Below, in pieces: positions 1 through 12,136 of a DNA stretch of 64,000 nucleotides; position 1 is the first letter of the stretch, and every line of letters starts with the position of its first letter. Position numbers and translations under genes: made by a program. A model generated the notes under the pieces. It made no database searches. It had not been told where the DNA came from and saw only the letters and a program-made list of their open reading frames with translations. Origin of the DNA: Epiperipatus broadwayi (taxonomy: Eukaryota; Onychophora; Udeonychophora; Euonychophora; Peripatidae); NCBI GenBank assembly GCA_028023455.1, contig JAQFVV010013372.1, positions 62,001 to 126,000 on the forward strand, read 5' to 3'.

Positions 1-1739
1 TTCCCCTTGAAAAACACACCCTCTAACAAAGAAATGTTTAACTTGAATATCACATTACGGCATTATAGACATTTAGGGATTTTACATATAAGATAGACAT
101 ATATTACAACACTACATTACTATTAAATTAACTTTTATTAAAAACGAATGGGGGTAGGGAGGAAGATATGCAAGATTGGGAAAGGATTAAACTTGCATGT
201 GTATTAAATCTATTATCATATGGAAATCTTATATTAATCAAAATTTAATAATCATTCTTATTTGTTCTATTAACTTATAATCTACATTTTCTAACTGGTT
301 ACTCAACAGCATGAATGTCCTTTTATTTGTGCATGGATGATAGATGGTTTTATATGTGCATGCCCACACAACATTGGATTAATTATTTATAAATCTGTTA
401 TTTTATAAAAGTCCAAAATAAAACTTATATTAATTTTATATTTTTTTAATAATTTTATAAAAATTAGTTATTTAATTAAAGCAAATGTTTTTTGTTTTTT
501 TTTAGCATTTATTTTTGCCCATTTTTTAAAAAATATATATCTCAAAAGAATCAGATCCTAATTGTTATTATATCTAATTGGTTTAAGAATCAAGATGTAT
601 GATTGGTTGTTATATCATGAATGTTCTAGAGAAATACTAATTTAGTAACAGAAAGGATTTTTTTTCTCCTGGAAAAAAGAACCGGCCATTATTTTTGTTA
701 TACTAGCATATGTTTATAAAAATTGTCATATTCACCAAAAAGAAACCTATATATTGAGCATATAACTTTTTAAGGAAGAGGAAAAAGCCAATATGTTATT
801 CATTTCTCATTGTGGAATTTATTTTAAAAGAAAATGAACATATTTTTTATACCCGAAATAGAATGTTCAAACTAGCTATATAATAATGTTCCATTAAAGT
901 TGAAGTGATATAAGCTAAGAAAACTTGTGTTGTAAACTAGAAGTAAATAAAAGTAATGAAGTCTAAAGAAACTTCCCAGTGGAATATTAAAAAAAAAAAA
1001 GATTTCAATCTAAAACATCTAAAAATAGAAGTATGAAAGTAATTTTATTTTTATGGTTGTATGGATTTTCTTGTAATTATGTTCTACATTTAAAATCTTT
1101 ATGTCCAGTGGGCACTTTTAAAATAATGTTAATTAATTAAAGAAATATTATCCAACAGGAAGGAAAATTTAATATTTTTTAGATCATTTTTATAAAATAA
1201 TTATGTAATTTAATGCATAATTGTATCTATGTTTGTATTGTTATAGAAAATAATAACACTGCATTAGAGAAAATATTGATATTTTATATATCTATAAAAC
1301 ATGATTTGCAGGTTCGTGTAAGATTTTAGGTATAAAAATGCCAACATTTTGGCTTGATCACACATGCCCTCAACTGTGAAATGAAAACTATATAATTGTA
1401 GATGTGCTGTAGACAGTGTTAATAAAAATAGTTTTAGAGGCACTAGAAATTCTACAACTGAAAAATAGGTGTATAAAATTGAAAAATAATAATAAATAAG
1501 TATAAATTCAGGGAAATATTTTAAAAAAATATTCCAAATATGAGTACGGTTGCATCACACATTTGTTGATACAATTTGTTTTTTTTTAGTATCTCAATAG
1601 CTTCTTTGATTTTACTTTGGTGTAGGTTTTCTTTGATTATCATTTCTCATCAATGCAATTTGCCTGACTATATTTTTGCTTTGGCTAAACATTGTCTTTC
1701 ATATATGATGGACAATATTATTAACAAACTTTGTTTGGC
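1..1739. other. AT-rich DNA, no gene recognised
   Basis: No open frame here shows a recognisable family or exon-like borders. The DNA is A/T-rich with homopolymer runs. The last ~100 bases before 1740 may still belong to the Penelope-like remnant that follows, but I cannot align them to a domain. Confidence 0.5.
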
Positions 1740-2565
1740 TGAGAAATATAATTGATACATTTGTTGTCTGGCAACAAGGTAAAAATAAATTGGAAGATTT
1801 TTTATCACATTTAAGTAATAATCATTACATTTACAATGGAAATAGAATTTCTTGATGTTCTTGTCACCAAAGAACAAAATAATTTTTTATCATTGTCAGT
1901 TTTCAGAAAAGCTACACATATTGATAGGTACTTCCAATTTTAATCTCATCATCCAACTCACATTTTTTTTTGTAGCTGAAACACTATTTTCCAGAGCCAT
2001 TAATCTTTCAGATAAATCATATCTAAAAGAATAAATACATTATATAAATAATGTATTGTTAGCAAATGATTATAATAATAAAAAATATACATCAAGTCTT
2101 ATTTCAAGCTAAAAATACAAATAAAAAATAAAAAGAAGAATCAACTATTAGGGTTTATATGCCTTATATAAATGGAACGGCAGACAGTATCGGACATATT
2201 CTAAAATACTACGACATAAAAACATTGTATGCTCCTTATCAAAAAATTAGTAATTTTCTAACTAAGCCTAAAGATTCAATCACTCTGGAGGCTTAAGGAG
2301 TTTCTGAAATTTCATGTGGTGTTTGTGAGTCATCACGTCAGTGCTAGAAGGGATGAACATGCTAATGCAGTCAAACAACACTCATCAGCAGCAGCTCTCT
2401 TGCTCCATGCTATAGATTCAGGTCACAATATTGATTTTTCTAAGCCCAGTATCATATCCAAATATGAACATCCATACCAATTTAAGTTCAGAGAAGGTAT
2501 TGAGATACTAAAAAGACCAAATTGTATCGACAAATGCAAATTTCCTCCTATTTGGAAAAAAATTT
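1740..2565 (+). pseudogene. Penelope-like retroelement remnant (RT end plus GIY-YIG endonuclease)
   Basis: Conceptual translation across several frame changes gives the end of a Penelope-like polyprotein. First comes the RT palm segment around the catalytic aspartates (IDTFVVWQQGKNKLEDFL, from about 1750; the usual YVDD is degraded to IDTF). Next is the conserved block EIEFLDVLVTKEQ followed by RKATHIDRYFQF (about 1838-1950). After a gap, the linker with YINGTADSIGHILK (about 2160-2210) leads into the start of the GIY-YIG nuclease, GVSEISCGVC (about 2298), and its downstream helix region with EHANAVKQHSSAAALLLHA (2350-2420). Stops and frameshifts show it is dead. Penelope-like elements normally encode RT and GIY-YIG in one ORF in this order, so the assignment is secure although the copy is broken. 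Confidence 0.8.
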
Positions 2566-2737
2566 TAAGAAGAAATTTCCCTGAATTTTTATTTATTAAT
2601 TATTATTTTTTAATTTTATTATTAATGCTATTTTTTTATTTTATACACCTATTTTTCATTTGTAGAATTTCCAATGCCTGTACAATTATTTTTATTAACA
2701 CTATTTACAATGCCTCTACAATTATATAGTTTTCATT

Positions 2738-2780
2738 TTTCAGTTGATGGCTTGTGTGATAAAGTCGAAAAATTGGAATT
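2738..2780 (+). ncRNA. Degenerate hammerhead-like motif downstream of the Penelope remnant
   Basis: About 180 bases after the GIY-YIG region lies TTGATG (2744-2749), then a short hairpin with GCTT opposite AAG-C, then CGAAA (2766-2770), followed by a 6-bp A/T stem closed by TGGA. This is the order of hammerhead elements (CUGAUGA, stem II, GAAA, stem III), and Penelope-like elements are known to carry hammerheads in their terminal repeats. C3 is changed and A9 appears lost, so this copy should be inactive. It may be only a chance resemblance. Confidence 0.25.
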
Positions 2781-3409
2781 TTTAAATCTAAAATCTTACT
2801 CAGATGAACCGCAAAACATGTTGTTTACATCTGCAACCCATGAAAATATATGTATGAACATATATATAAAGTGCCAGAAGTGAATGTTGAAATATACATG
2901 ATTTATGAGATTCTAATATTAATTAATATCTCTTTACACCAATAACTTGTGTTTCTGCATAAATTGTAAGTTAATATTATTTATTTTACTTATTCTTGCT
3001 TGCAAAATTATGAATAAAGTAATTTCTGTCAGATTGTGTTATATTAATGGCATTAATTTCTGTCATCTAAAGTTAAATGATGTTAGGTAAGCTTTACTTC
3101 TGAAAATTGCAAATGTGGAATTATTTCATCACTTATATATTGTTTTTTATTTTTGTTAATTGGGTTGACTATTTTAAAAAATATGCATTTGAAACTGGAC
3201 TTAATGCCTGATTTTTCTCGTATTGTATGTTTGTATCATAAATATGTTCTCTAAATCTTCATGATCCAAATATTTAATTTTACAGCTTAATTATATGTCA
3301 TTAATAGCTGAGGTTGCTTGATATGGTGTAATTTGGGTAGATTGTCAACTGGAGAAGGATGTATGGATGTTAATCATTTATGCAATTTGGGTACTGGAAC
3401 AACTTAAAT

Positions 3410-3410
3410 A

Positions 3411-3442
<32 letters not shown>

Positions 3443-3465
3443 CATCATCATCATCATCATTATTG
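3410..3465. repeat. Microsatellite (ATT)n then (ATC)n
   Basis: A run of ATT triplets passes into ATC triplets. The poly-Asn/poly-Asp frame it creates on the minus strand is a by-product of the repeat, not a gene. Confidence 0.9.
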
Positions 3466-3621
3466 TGATTAGAATTTACTATTTTGTAAATTGAATTAAA
3501 TAATGCATAAAAGAAAGACAGTGTTTTGGAAAATGTCAGATTTAAAGTAAACCAAAGCATATAATTTAAAAAAAATGGCTACTGGTAATAATAAATAGAA
3601 TTATATTCACACAAAAACAGA

Positions 3622-3830
3622 AAAACTGAAACTTTAGAGAATATAGTTACTACTTTGAGTACAGATAAGGGTAATAAGACTGATGTTTATACTAACATGG
3701 AGTTAGAAGAAATAATGAACAGGAAGAGATGACAACAGAGCAGGAAAAAGAAAGATATCTACCTGTAACAATGCCTATCCTGAGTGCAGCAGAAACTAAT
3801 AAAGCTGTGAGATACTATTTGTGAATAAAA
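3622..3830 (+). pseudogene. Unrecognised coding-like segment with one frameshift
   Basis: One frame reads as ordinary soluble protein (…NKTDVYTNMELEEIMNR) and, after a single frame change near 3728, continues as EMTTEQEKERYLPVTMPI and on to NKAVRYYL before a stop at about 3820. Residue composition is unlike the surrounding low-complexity A/T translation. I do not recognise a family and see no clear splice borders. It could be a decayed transposon ORF or a processed pseudogene fragment. Confidence 0.25.
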
Positions 3831-4550
3831 TTCTGTTTATTTCTAGAGTGGAAGGGAGGTATTTTTGTATACTGGCTAATTAGTAAATATTTTATTTAAC
3901 AAAGTTTTATACATGTATATGTTTGTTTACCAGATGACCAGTATAGGCAGTGCTGAATATTTCTATAAATAATAATATGAAGAAAAGAAAAAATAGTCTA
4001 CTGCAAGAATTGCTAATTTGCATTTCAATAAAATCTAACATTATGCAAATTAGCAAAGTTAGTAAAATGCCTGTAGAATTCCTAATGAGAGAGAAAAAAG
4101 AAAGAAAAGCAGACTAGTAAAACTCTAATTGTAGATGAAGACTAATTGTACAATTGTAAAACAGTATTAGCAGTAGAAACAAGTTCCATCCATAATCTAA
4201 TTTGATAATAATTAAAAAAATATCTGTGAGCAATAAATTGTCATATATTATTATCTAAGCCAATAAACATCACATGATCATCATTTCTGCACTGAATGGC
4301 AATACTGTAGGGAGAGTTTTGCCTGTTTTAATATTATTATCTATAGAGATATGAACTGTTATGTGGTCGAAACTGATATTGTTTTCAATTGATTTACCAA
4401 TCCTATTTAATAATATTGTTATTCAGAGTAGGTAAACTGCTGGGATTTATTTATTTAACTCGTGTTGTGCATGTATAAATTTATTTATATAATTGTATGG
4501 TTGCCAGATTATAGTCTGGTCATGTACATATTAAGAACTCTTTCACATAT
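3831..4550. other. AT-rich DNA with a scrap of a TIR-element end
   Basis: The only recognisable piece is at about 4255-4330: the tail motif (minus-strand form of a segment with ATGTGATGTTTATTGGCTT) next to an end containing GGCAATACTGTAGGGAGAG and TTTTGCC. The same motifs occur in the TIR elements at 32788 and 59137. No gene is seen. Confidence 0.5.
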
Positions 4551-4804
4551 TTTATGATATCATCATCCTTTTTAGTAATAATTCCATCTTTTCCTTTTAT
4601 TGCAGAAATAAATTTCCTATCAATACCAAAATGTTTTACACTTTTGATATTTTTATTCTTTTTTATAGCTTTTCTTTCCAATCCACCCATTGTATTTTAT
4701 TGTAACATGATAAATTCTTTCTCATACCATATTGCTCAACTCTGCTATTTAGTTCTTAATAGATTATTTTTATATACTTTTATATTTCTTTTCTTCTTCA
4801 TACA
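4551..4804 (-). mobile_element. RTE-type LINE fragment, minus strand
   Basis: The reverse complement translates with several stops to a segment including KNIKSVKHFGIDRKFISAI and GKDGIITKKDDDI. This matches, residue for residue in many places, the linker between endonuclease and RT in the LINE at 23632-26701 (the part encoded at about 25073-25330). It is therefore a ~250-bp decayed scrap of the same or a close RTE family, inserted in the opposite orientation. It stops 18 bases before the foldback element that follows. Confidence 0.75.
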
Positions 4805-4822
4805 TTGTCCCCTTCCTTTAAA

Positions 4823-5274
4823 CATGTGCTGTATTGTTATATTAAATCAATGTTGTTTTTGTTTAATGTGAGGAAACTTTTGATTCAAAACACAATGCAG
4901 AGAGTTAGAAAAGTTAAGAGTGGCCATCTTATCTTTGTACCTAAATTCAATTATATAGGCCAGTCTAGTATGAAGCTTTTATATTCTTCATTTTACTTCC
5001 ATTTACTTTTATTACATGTATTAACACTTGTGAAATTTTAAAATTTACTGCAAGTATTATTACATGTAATAATAGTAAATGGAAGTAAAGTGAACAATGT
5101 AAAATCTTAACGTTCTCATTCCAAGATACGTAAGATTGGCCTATGTATTTGAATTTAGCTACAAAGATGGCCATTCTTATTTTTTCAAAGTCTCTTATCT
5201 TATGCCTTGGATTGAGAGTTTCCTCACATTCAACAAAAACAACATTGTTTTAATATAACAGCACAGTGCACATA
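4823..5274. mobile_element. Foldback element with ~220-bp inverted arms
   Basis: The whole 452 bp is an imperfect palindrome. The left end (GTGCTGTATTGTTATATTAA, then GTTGTTTTTG) is mirrored at the right end, and the inner part (GGAAGTAAA and TTACATGTA) is mirrored about a centre near 5045. Arms differ by scattered substitutions and small indels. There is no coding capacity, so it is a non-autonomous foldback/MITE-type element. The copy at 21817-22103 and a partial copy near 28240 share its TTTTGAAAAG…GAGAGT motifs. Confidence 0.75.
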
Positions 5275-5599
5275 TAAAGGATTGATTACCTTATGCTTAG
5301 AATTACAGTTTGAAACTGCTAGTAAATCTATTTGTCAATTATATTACATCTGGATATATATATTTGCATCTATATATTGTAATGTTTATTTATATACGTT
5401 GCAAATAATTGGCATTTGGTAAAAGCTAAAAAATAAAAGTGGATTTAGATTTTTTTTGATTAATTTTTTTTAAAAAAAAAAAAAAAACGTACAATGAAAG
5501 TTAAATTATTCTTCCGTATTTTTTTAATGTAATTAGAAAAACTTAGAATTGGAGAGAACAAAAGACACATATTACCAATCTAGATAAGAGAAAGTAGAA

Positions 5600-6775
5600 A
5601 TATTTCAACTAATTAAAGGTCGCAGAATTATGCTGAAAAAAATAAAGATTTTGTAACATAAATTTTATAAAGAATATAAAAGATTATCAACGTATATTTT
5701 GACAAACAAAATATATGCGCAGAAGTCTGAAAACTGGACCTCTAGTATAAAAAGGAGGGATTCGGTTGGAGGAATGTCTTGGCTTAGCTGATATTCTTTT
5801 GATTGGTTTTGGATTAAAGAATCCAGACCACTCTACGATGAAAAAGTTATTCATGCGAGGGTAGACCGGAGCTTTAGCTGACATTGTTACCGATGGACAC
5901 CAGAGAAGCTTACGCGACTAGCCTCTGGAACCAGCACCAAGATCAACTAATAATCAAAGGCCGTGAGCTCAATTCAACCCCGAAAAACTATGCATAGTTA
6001 TCTACAACCAGCGTGAATTCACTAAAACTTACCGGTAAGACTACTTATTCCTGATTGTGACCAAAATTAAGCATTTGCAAACAAGTCTTAAAATAATCCC
6101 GATATAGACATTAATTTTCTTATTAAAGAGACTTTTGTTTAAATAATTTTATACAAGATCATGGAAATGAATTGTAATAAGTGAACATTATTAAATTGCT
6201 TTATCCAACTGTTTTTTATAAATTGATTCATGTTCTCTCCAATTTAGTTAATTCGTAATTTAACTTACAAATATTTTTAGTTTCTTGGAATAAAAGAGAT
6301 TTTACTTTTATCAACCTTTTTCATTGTGCGTTATTAATAATAGTTATTAATTATTATTGAATTTATTAATAATAGTTATTATTTTTTATTATTAAATCTA
6401 TTAGTAGTTTAATAAGATTTAAAAACGTAATTTACCTTTGCCAATATGTTTGAATAAGCCCAGGAATAATAATCTTAAAAAAATAATTCTCGTTACGGTA
6501 TGATGCAATACCTATTAGTTTAAAAGTATTTTTCTTTTTTCTTTGCCAGATGCTATGTGACGGTTCAGTGGGTTCTTGCAGAACTCTGGCGCCTTTCAAA
6601 TAAATTAAAAGCTGATCTCGTCAATTCTCAACAATTAATAGGCCGAAATTGATCAAGAAATATAGTTATGTTTTTTAGAAATAGAAATACAACTTTCTTC
6701 TTTTTGATATAATTTGATCAACTCACACGCAAATTATATTAGCGTGTAGAGGCATAGCAAAATGTTATAATATTT
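5600..6775 (+). repeat. LTR/leader-like repeat, copy 1
   Basis: This segment is a diverged direct repeat of 7940-9180. Shared landmarks in order are AGATTATCAAC (about 5683), a TATA-box-like AGTATAAAA (about 5743), a CATTAATTTTCTTATTAAAG block, AATTTACCTTTG (about 6430), and CAGTGGGTTC followed by TCTGGCGCCTTT (about 6567-6598). The last resembles an LTR end followed by a TGGCGCC primer-binding site of retroviral type. Homology runs past that point, as expected for LTR plus leader rather than an isolated LTR. No coding is seen in it. Confidence 0.5.
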
Positions 6776-7478
6776 TGCAATAAAAATGTCAATATTAACA
6801 TATATAACATATAATATGTTTCTGCATAAGTAAATATATACATATATACTAATATCCAACTAAATTATTTTATGAAACTAAAACTTGTAATGTATATGAC
6901 TTACAATATTGAACCTTCTTCTAACAAATTCATTTTGAAGTATGATTTTAGATAATATACAATAGCTAACTTTTAAATTATAAGTTATATCTAATCTAGG
7001 TTATAATTCCAATTTCAAGAAAATCTATTTAACAAGTTTTACTAAACCTTGATACAGTCAGTAATATTTAATGGTTAGCATAGCTGTTGAAGGAAGATTT
7101 TTTGAAACTTGTATTATCATTTTGGTTTAACATAGTTTATAATTCAGAATTTCAATATGATATCTAAAATTTTATTTCATAATAAGATTACTGAATACTA
7201 TTTCAATGCTTTTACTCATATATAATATATTATATTGTACCATTTATATATATATGTTACAAGTGTATTGGCATAAGATAGTATTTAAAAACTAAAAGAA
7301 ATAAAAGTTAAAAATCATTAATGAACGCAATTTTTTTTTTTTTTTTAGTTAGCATAATTTATTGTTTTAGATACATACAATGAAAGTTGTGTTTCTTATT
7401 ATCTATTTAATTAAAATAAAGTTAAAAATGGAAAAAATAAAAATGCATACAGATTGTTTATCCAGATAAACAAAAGAA

Positions 7479-7852
7479 TATACAAAATTAACAAAGCGTA
7501 TGCCACGCTTGAATGAGAAGCTATAAAAATACACAGAAATTATTACACGCTAAGCGCTTTCGAGGTCATTTTGCCTCATATTCATAGCGCTACTGTGAGC
7601 TGCAGAATGAAAAAATAGGGCAAGGGAAACAAAACAGTATGCAAAGCATATGCAAATGAACTAGATAGTCCAACGTTTGGAGATGTCAAAGCAGGTATCT
7701 CGTCTATTGATGGAGTTATTATTGCCATTAATAAAATATGCTTCTCTGAATATGAGGCAAAATGACCTTGAAAGCGCTTAGCGTGTAATAATTTCTGTGT
7801 ATTTTTATAGCTTCTCATTCAAGCGTGGCATACGCTTTGTTAATTTTGTATA
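7479..7852. mobile_element. Inverted-repeat element with near-identical 106-bp arms
   Basis: The left arm (7479-7584) and right arm (7747-7852) are reverse complements with one mismatch in 106 positions (CGAGG against CAAGG at 7561 and its partner). The arms end in TATA. The 162-bp centre has no recognisable ORF. Nearby repeats are far more diverged, so the arms are either young or homogenised. A transcript would form a long, almost perfect hairpin. Confidence 0.9.
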
Positions 7853-7939
7853 TTAATTATCGAATGAGAAGTCTTAAAATCTTTAATACTTTATAAACAA
7901 AAGAAAGAAATTATAAATGCAAGAGATTACAATCAGAGT

Positions 7940-9180
7940 AAAACCTTTTAAACGATAATTAAAGATGGCTGAAATAATTTATAAAAAAAAAAAAAACTTT
8001 GTAACTAAAAAGTAATAAGGAATGTACAAGATTATCAACTTGTATTCTGATAACAAAAACAAAAGAGAAAAAGATATGCACAGAAATCTAAAAAATTGGT
8101 CGAGAGTATAAAAGGAAGAAAATAATTTTGAGCAAAGTCTGTTATGCTTTTTTTGGCTGGCTGTTCCCATACATCTGAATGGAGAGACAAGGGGCTAATT
8201 GCGGTTGTTTTGTTCACAATGGCAGTTAAATGTCCCTATTCAGGACTACTCATATGCTGAACTAAATCTTCATGCATAAGTGGAAACCGGAGGTTTGCGG
8301 ACATCTTCTTTCATCATGAAGAGGTCACTCCAAAAAGCTTTTGAGCCCAGCTTTAAAGCAAACCAGGAATAAGAAAATGTCGACAGAAGAAATCAGTGAA
8401 CTCTTTCAACCCAAGAAATACATGTATTCTACTCTAATCTGCAATCTCCATAAACTTGCGGAAATTACCTTAAGTTAATATTCATACCCTAACTTGTGGC
8501 TAATTAAATGTTTACAAACTGAATTTAAATATAAATGTTCACTTCGAACTGCAAATACCGATAGAGACATTCACTGATTTATTGCAAAAGAGACATTCAT
8601 TTTATTCATGGATTATTTTTTAGAAGAAGCTTTTAAAAAAAAAGAGAATTAAATAGGAACTATTTAATTATTTGATTAAGATTATTATCTGGATGAACAT
8701 GCGCATGTGCTTTTAAATTTTATTAATAATTTATCATTTGAATATTTTAATTGGTTTTAATAAAATATTTAGCATTAATATAACACTATTATTAATGCTA
8801 AAGAATTGTATAAATTACCTTTGTCCATATGCTTGTTTAATAGTTAAGCCTGGGGAAAATTCATATAAATTAAGCAACAAGAAAATATAACCCCAGTCTT
8901 ATTTTTAATTATTCGTTTTGAGTTGATGATGTGATGTGACAGGTATCAGTGGGTCTACAGACCCTGATGCCCTTTTAAATAAATAAAAAACTGATTCTGC
9001 CAACAATGCCAATCTTATTGAAATGATAGATCTGTTAATCAGGAAATATAACTATGTTCTTGAGATATCTAAACTCATACATGAATGGAAGATTCTTTTT
9101 TTTTTCATAATTTGGTTAACTAGCCCTTTATAGTGCTTAAAATAAGACCTAAATCAAAATGTAAAATGTTACAATATTAA
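7940..9180 (+). repeat. LTR/leader-like repeat, copy 2, upstream of Gypsy pol remnant
   Basis: Second copy of the repeat at 5600-6775, with the same order of landmarks: AGATTATCAAC at about 8030, a TATA-like AGTATAAAAGG at about 8106, ATTACCTTTGTCC at about 8813, CAGTGGGTCTACAG and the TGATGCCCTTT equivalent of the putative primer-binding site at about 8950-8973. It lies directly upstream of and in the same orientation as the pol remnant at 9330. The simplest reading is a 5' LTR plus leader of a Gypsy-type element that lost gag, protease and most of RT. Confidence 0.5.
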
Positions 9181-9329
9181 GGATTAATCAATTAATCAAC
9201 AATAATGAAATAATTACCAGTGATAAAAAAATGTATCAAATTATTTTGATTTCCTTTTGAAAGAAATACTTCAAAATATTTGGCATACTTAATATTATTT
9301 TAAAAATTGTCTATATCCAAAAATCTTGC

Positions 9330-10670
9330 AAGATGAGGCCATTTGCAAATATTAAAACAATGTTCCTAGAGCAAACAATGTTAGCCTTCTATGATTTTAA
9401 TAAACCATTCATTGTTCAGACAGTACTGGTTACAGATTAGGAGTAACTAGTCCAGATCCAGGAAGATAGCCTATCAGCTGGCTCCTAAAGGGTCCAAAAA
9501 TAAATTACCTAGTTATTGAGAGGGAAGCGCTAGAAATAGTGTGGGCCTTCCAGAAATTTCAACAAATGCTTCTTGGATCAGAGGTGATAGTGATTACTGA
9601 CCACAAAAGCCTCAAGTTCCTGAATCACAATTACCTGACCAACAGTTGCCTAGTCAAATGGAGTCTGCTGTTACAGGAATTCATTTACACTGTGCAATAT
9701 TGTAAGGGATTCAAAAACACTAGCTGACATGCTTAGTCAAAACCCATGTAGGTCAGAACAGAACCACCTATCAGTAAATAATGCTTTGCATTACTAATAT
9801 CAATTTAATGATTGATAATAATATAGAGAACAATTTAGGGAACCTGCCCAAGATACAATATAAAGACTCGGATCTTAATCCAATCATTAAAATTTTAAAA
9901 GGGGAGGAAGTTCTATGTGTACCAAAAAGATCTTACTTTTACAAGTTTGAGAAGGTCTTACTCTATAAAGCAATTCCAGATGTAGATAAGTGGATAGTAG
10001 CAATACCTAAACCACAGGGCCCATTTGTAAAGTATAAATATTGTCTGTACAGAAATTATGGTGCTCATAAGACAAAACACACCCCTAAGAATTGATTTTA
10101 CTGGCAAAAAAATGTACCTAGACATCTTGAGATCACTGAAAGATTGTCGGGTGTGCTTACAAACCAAGCCAATGAACCAAAATTACAGTAACATGAAATC
10201 AATTATACCAGAGAGACCAAACGAGATCCTAGCAATTGATTATTATGGGTCATTACCACCATTTAACAAGTAAAAATATTTGTTGGTCACATATCTCTTT
10301 TCCAGGTATGTTTCTGCTTACCCAATACCATAAGCTAATGCTAGGCATATGATCAACGTATTAGACTCTCTAATTCATGGTGATAGGAAAGCATAGGACC
10401 ATTTTAACCGACCATGGCACCCCTTTCCTATTTAAGGAATGGAATGATAGAAAAATCCATTGGGAATCCACAATTAAACCCTTGCAAACATGTAATGGGG
10501 AGCATGGATGCTTGTTTAGAACTTACCTAGAAGAAGAGCATAAGGAATTGTTAAAGCAAATGGAATATGTAGTCAATTACATTAATTGGAGCATAAATGA
10601 ATTGACTGGATTTTCACCCATTAGACTACACCTTAATCAACCACACCCACTGTTTTTGTGAAATACCAAC
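9330..10670 (+). pseudogene. Gypsy-type pol remnant: RNase H and integrase
   Basis: The region reads, with stops and frame changes, as the back half of a Ty3/Gypsy polyprotein. RNase H is recognised by FNKPFIVQT (about 9400), the conserved EREALEIVWAFQKF (about 9520) and VITDHKSLKFLNH (about 9587), ending near 9740. Integrase follows: the zinc-finger CRVCLQTKP (about 10147), the first catalytic Asp in LAIDYYGSLP (about 10230), then LLVTYLFSRYV and the second Asp in TILTDHGTPF (about 10392). The segment that should carry the catalytic Glu is disrupted. No intact ORF exceeds ~104 residues, so the copy is inactive. Confidence 0.8.
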
Positions 10671-12136
10671 CCACAATTACACATACTGAAAGTGATAGGG
10701 AAAGAATAGACAAAGAGCATATAAATAGCTCATGAATAGAGCTGATCAAAGAAATAGGAATAGGAAGAAAATCCCACATGATTTTAAAATAGGAGAATAA
10801 AGTCTTTATAAGGACCCCACATTTAAGTAAACCACAGGAAAATACAAGTTTTACTGCCTATATAAAGTACCCTTCACTATTATAAAACAATCAGGTCCTA
10901 GTGCATTCTGGCTTGATATTGAAGGAGAGATCAGGGGCACATATAACCAGCATTTTGAACCCATTTTCTGAAACTCTGCTTAACCACATAGTTACTATGT
11001 GCAATGTGTGTATCATCCAAAAGATAGAAAAAGATGAAACATGAAGGGTAAGGAAATTAACATTTAAAAAAAACTACCTAAGTTGTGCCTTGGAAGAGTA
11101 TGTTTAGCAATGAAATGAGTCATAAAGCAACATAAATATAGGTAAAAAAGGGAAAATAGATTGTGGAGCCCATCATTTAAATGCCATACAGCCTGACATT
11201 TGATATATACTTACACTATTATGAGTTAAAAAAATTTGATCATAAATTAATCTTTTAACCCTGTAAGGGATGGTTTTAACCCTGTAAGGGTCTGAAGTTG
11301 TAAGGGTAGCTTACAATCCTAAAAAAAAAACTTACATTAAATATATCACTAAATCCCCCTTTTCAAAGCCCTGTGTTTAACCAATAAGTCCTTGAACATA
11401 TGCTTTTTTTGCATACATATATACATCATTAATATTTGCATTATTAAATTGTGAGATAGTAAATATTGCAACAAATAAATTTTTTAAAGTAATCCCAATT
11501 TGAAAGACTAGAAATGAATGCTTTAAAAGAATCGTGTAAATATACATGTATACTAATAACAAAAATAATGCTTTAAAAGAATCATATAAATGTATATGTA
11601 TACTAATAACAAACTAACAGTAAGTTTGCCTACTCTTATAAAGCCTAAAGAAACATCCATCATTCTATATCAAATGTCTCCATTGACAAGCATGTTTAGA
11701 GAGGATTCCAGCAAAGGATCAATTTTTATCTAAGATTTGTATGAAAATTATAGGCTGTACGTTTGAAGGATATTGTTGCCGAACTCGTGGATAATAACAA
11801 TCAAGGTGATTTTATAGAAATCTTAATTTTGTTATGTTTCATTACCATGTATATATTTGTTTATTTTTATTCCCACGCTTGGAAGCCAAAACATCTACAT
11901 TTAAGAAAAGAGTCGATTATAAGTAAGTAGAAGCAAGAAGGGGAGTGGTTATGTTTATTTGAAGTTTTCTTTTGTTATAAATAAAATATAGATCAGTTTA
12001 CCCTCCTTAACAACTTGACAATGATCATCATATGTGAGATAAAAGATAGATTTTTAATATTATCCCATATTAAATGCTCGCACTTATTACAGGACAGAGT
12101 TTGTTTTGTTTATTGTTAATTAATAACCAGTATATC
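10671..12136. other. Probable 3' tail of the Gypsy copy, then AT-rich DNA
   Basis: To about 11000 the sequence still resembles the C-terminal tail of integrase (KEYNQ-type and HFEPIF-like words in broken frames). At 11253-11290 a 17-bp unit containing AACCCTGTAAGGG occurs twice, and at 11518-11613 a ~50-bp unit beginning ATGCTTTAAAAGAATC is tandemly duplicated. I see no matching 3' LTR and no gene. Confidence 0.45.

Noticed and set aside
3378-3560. 60-residue minus-strand frame with poly-Asn and poly-Asp
   Set aside because: Product of the ATT/ATC microsatellite; no start context or conservation.
7582-8217. Minus-strand frames of 60-78 residues around the inverted repeat and LTR-like copy
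   Set aside because: They lie across repeat arms and leader sequence, lack motifs and overlap one another in different frames.
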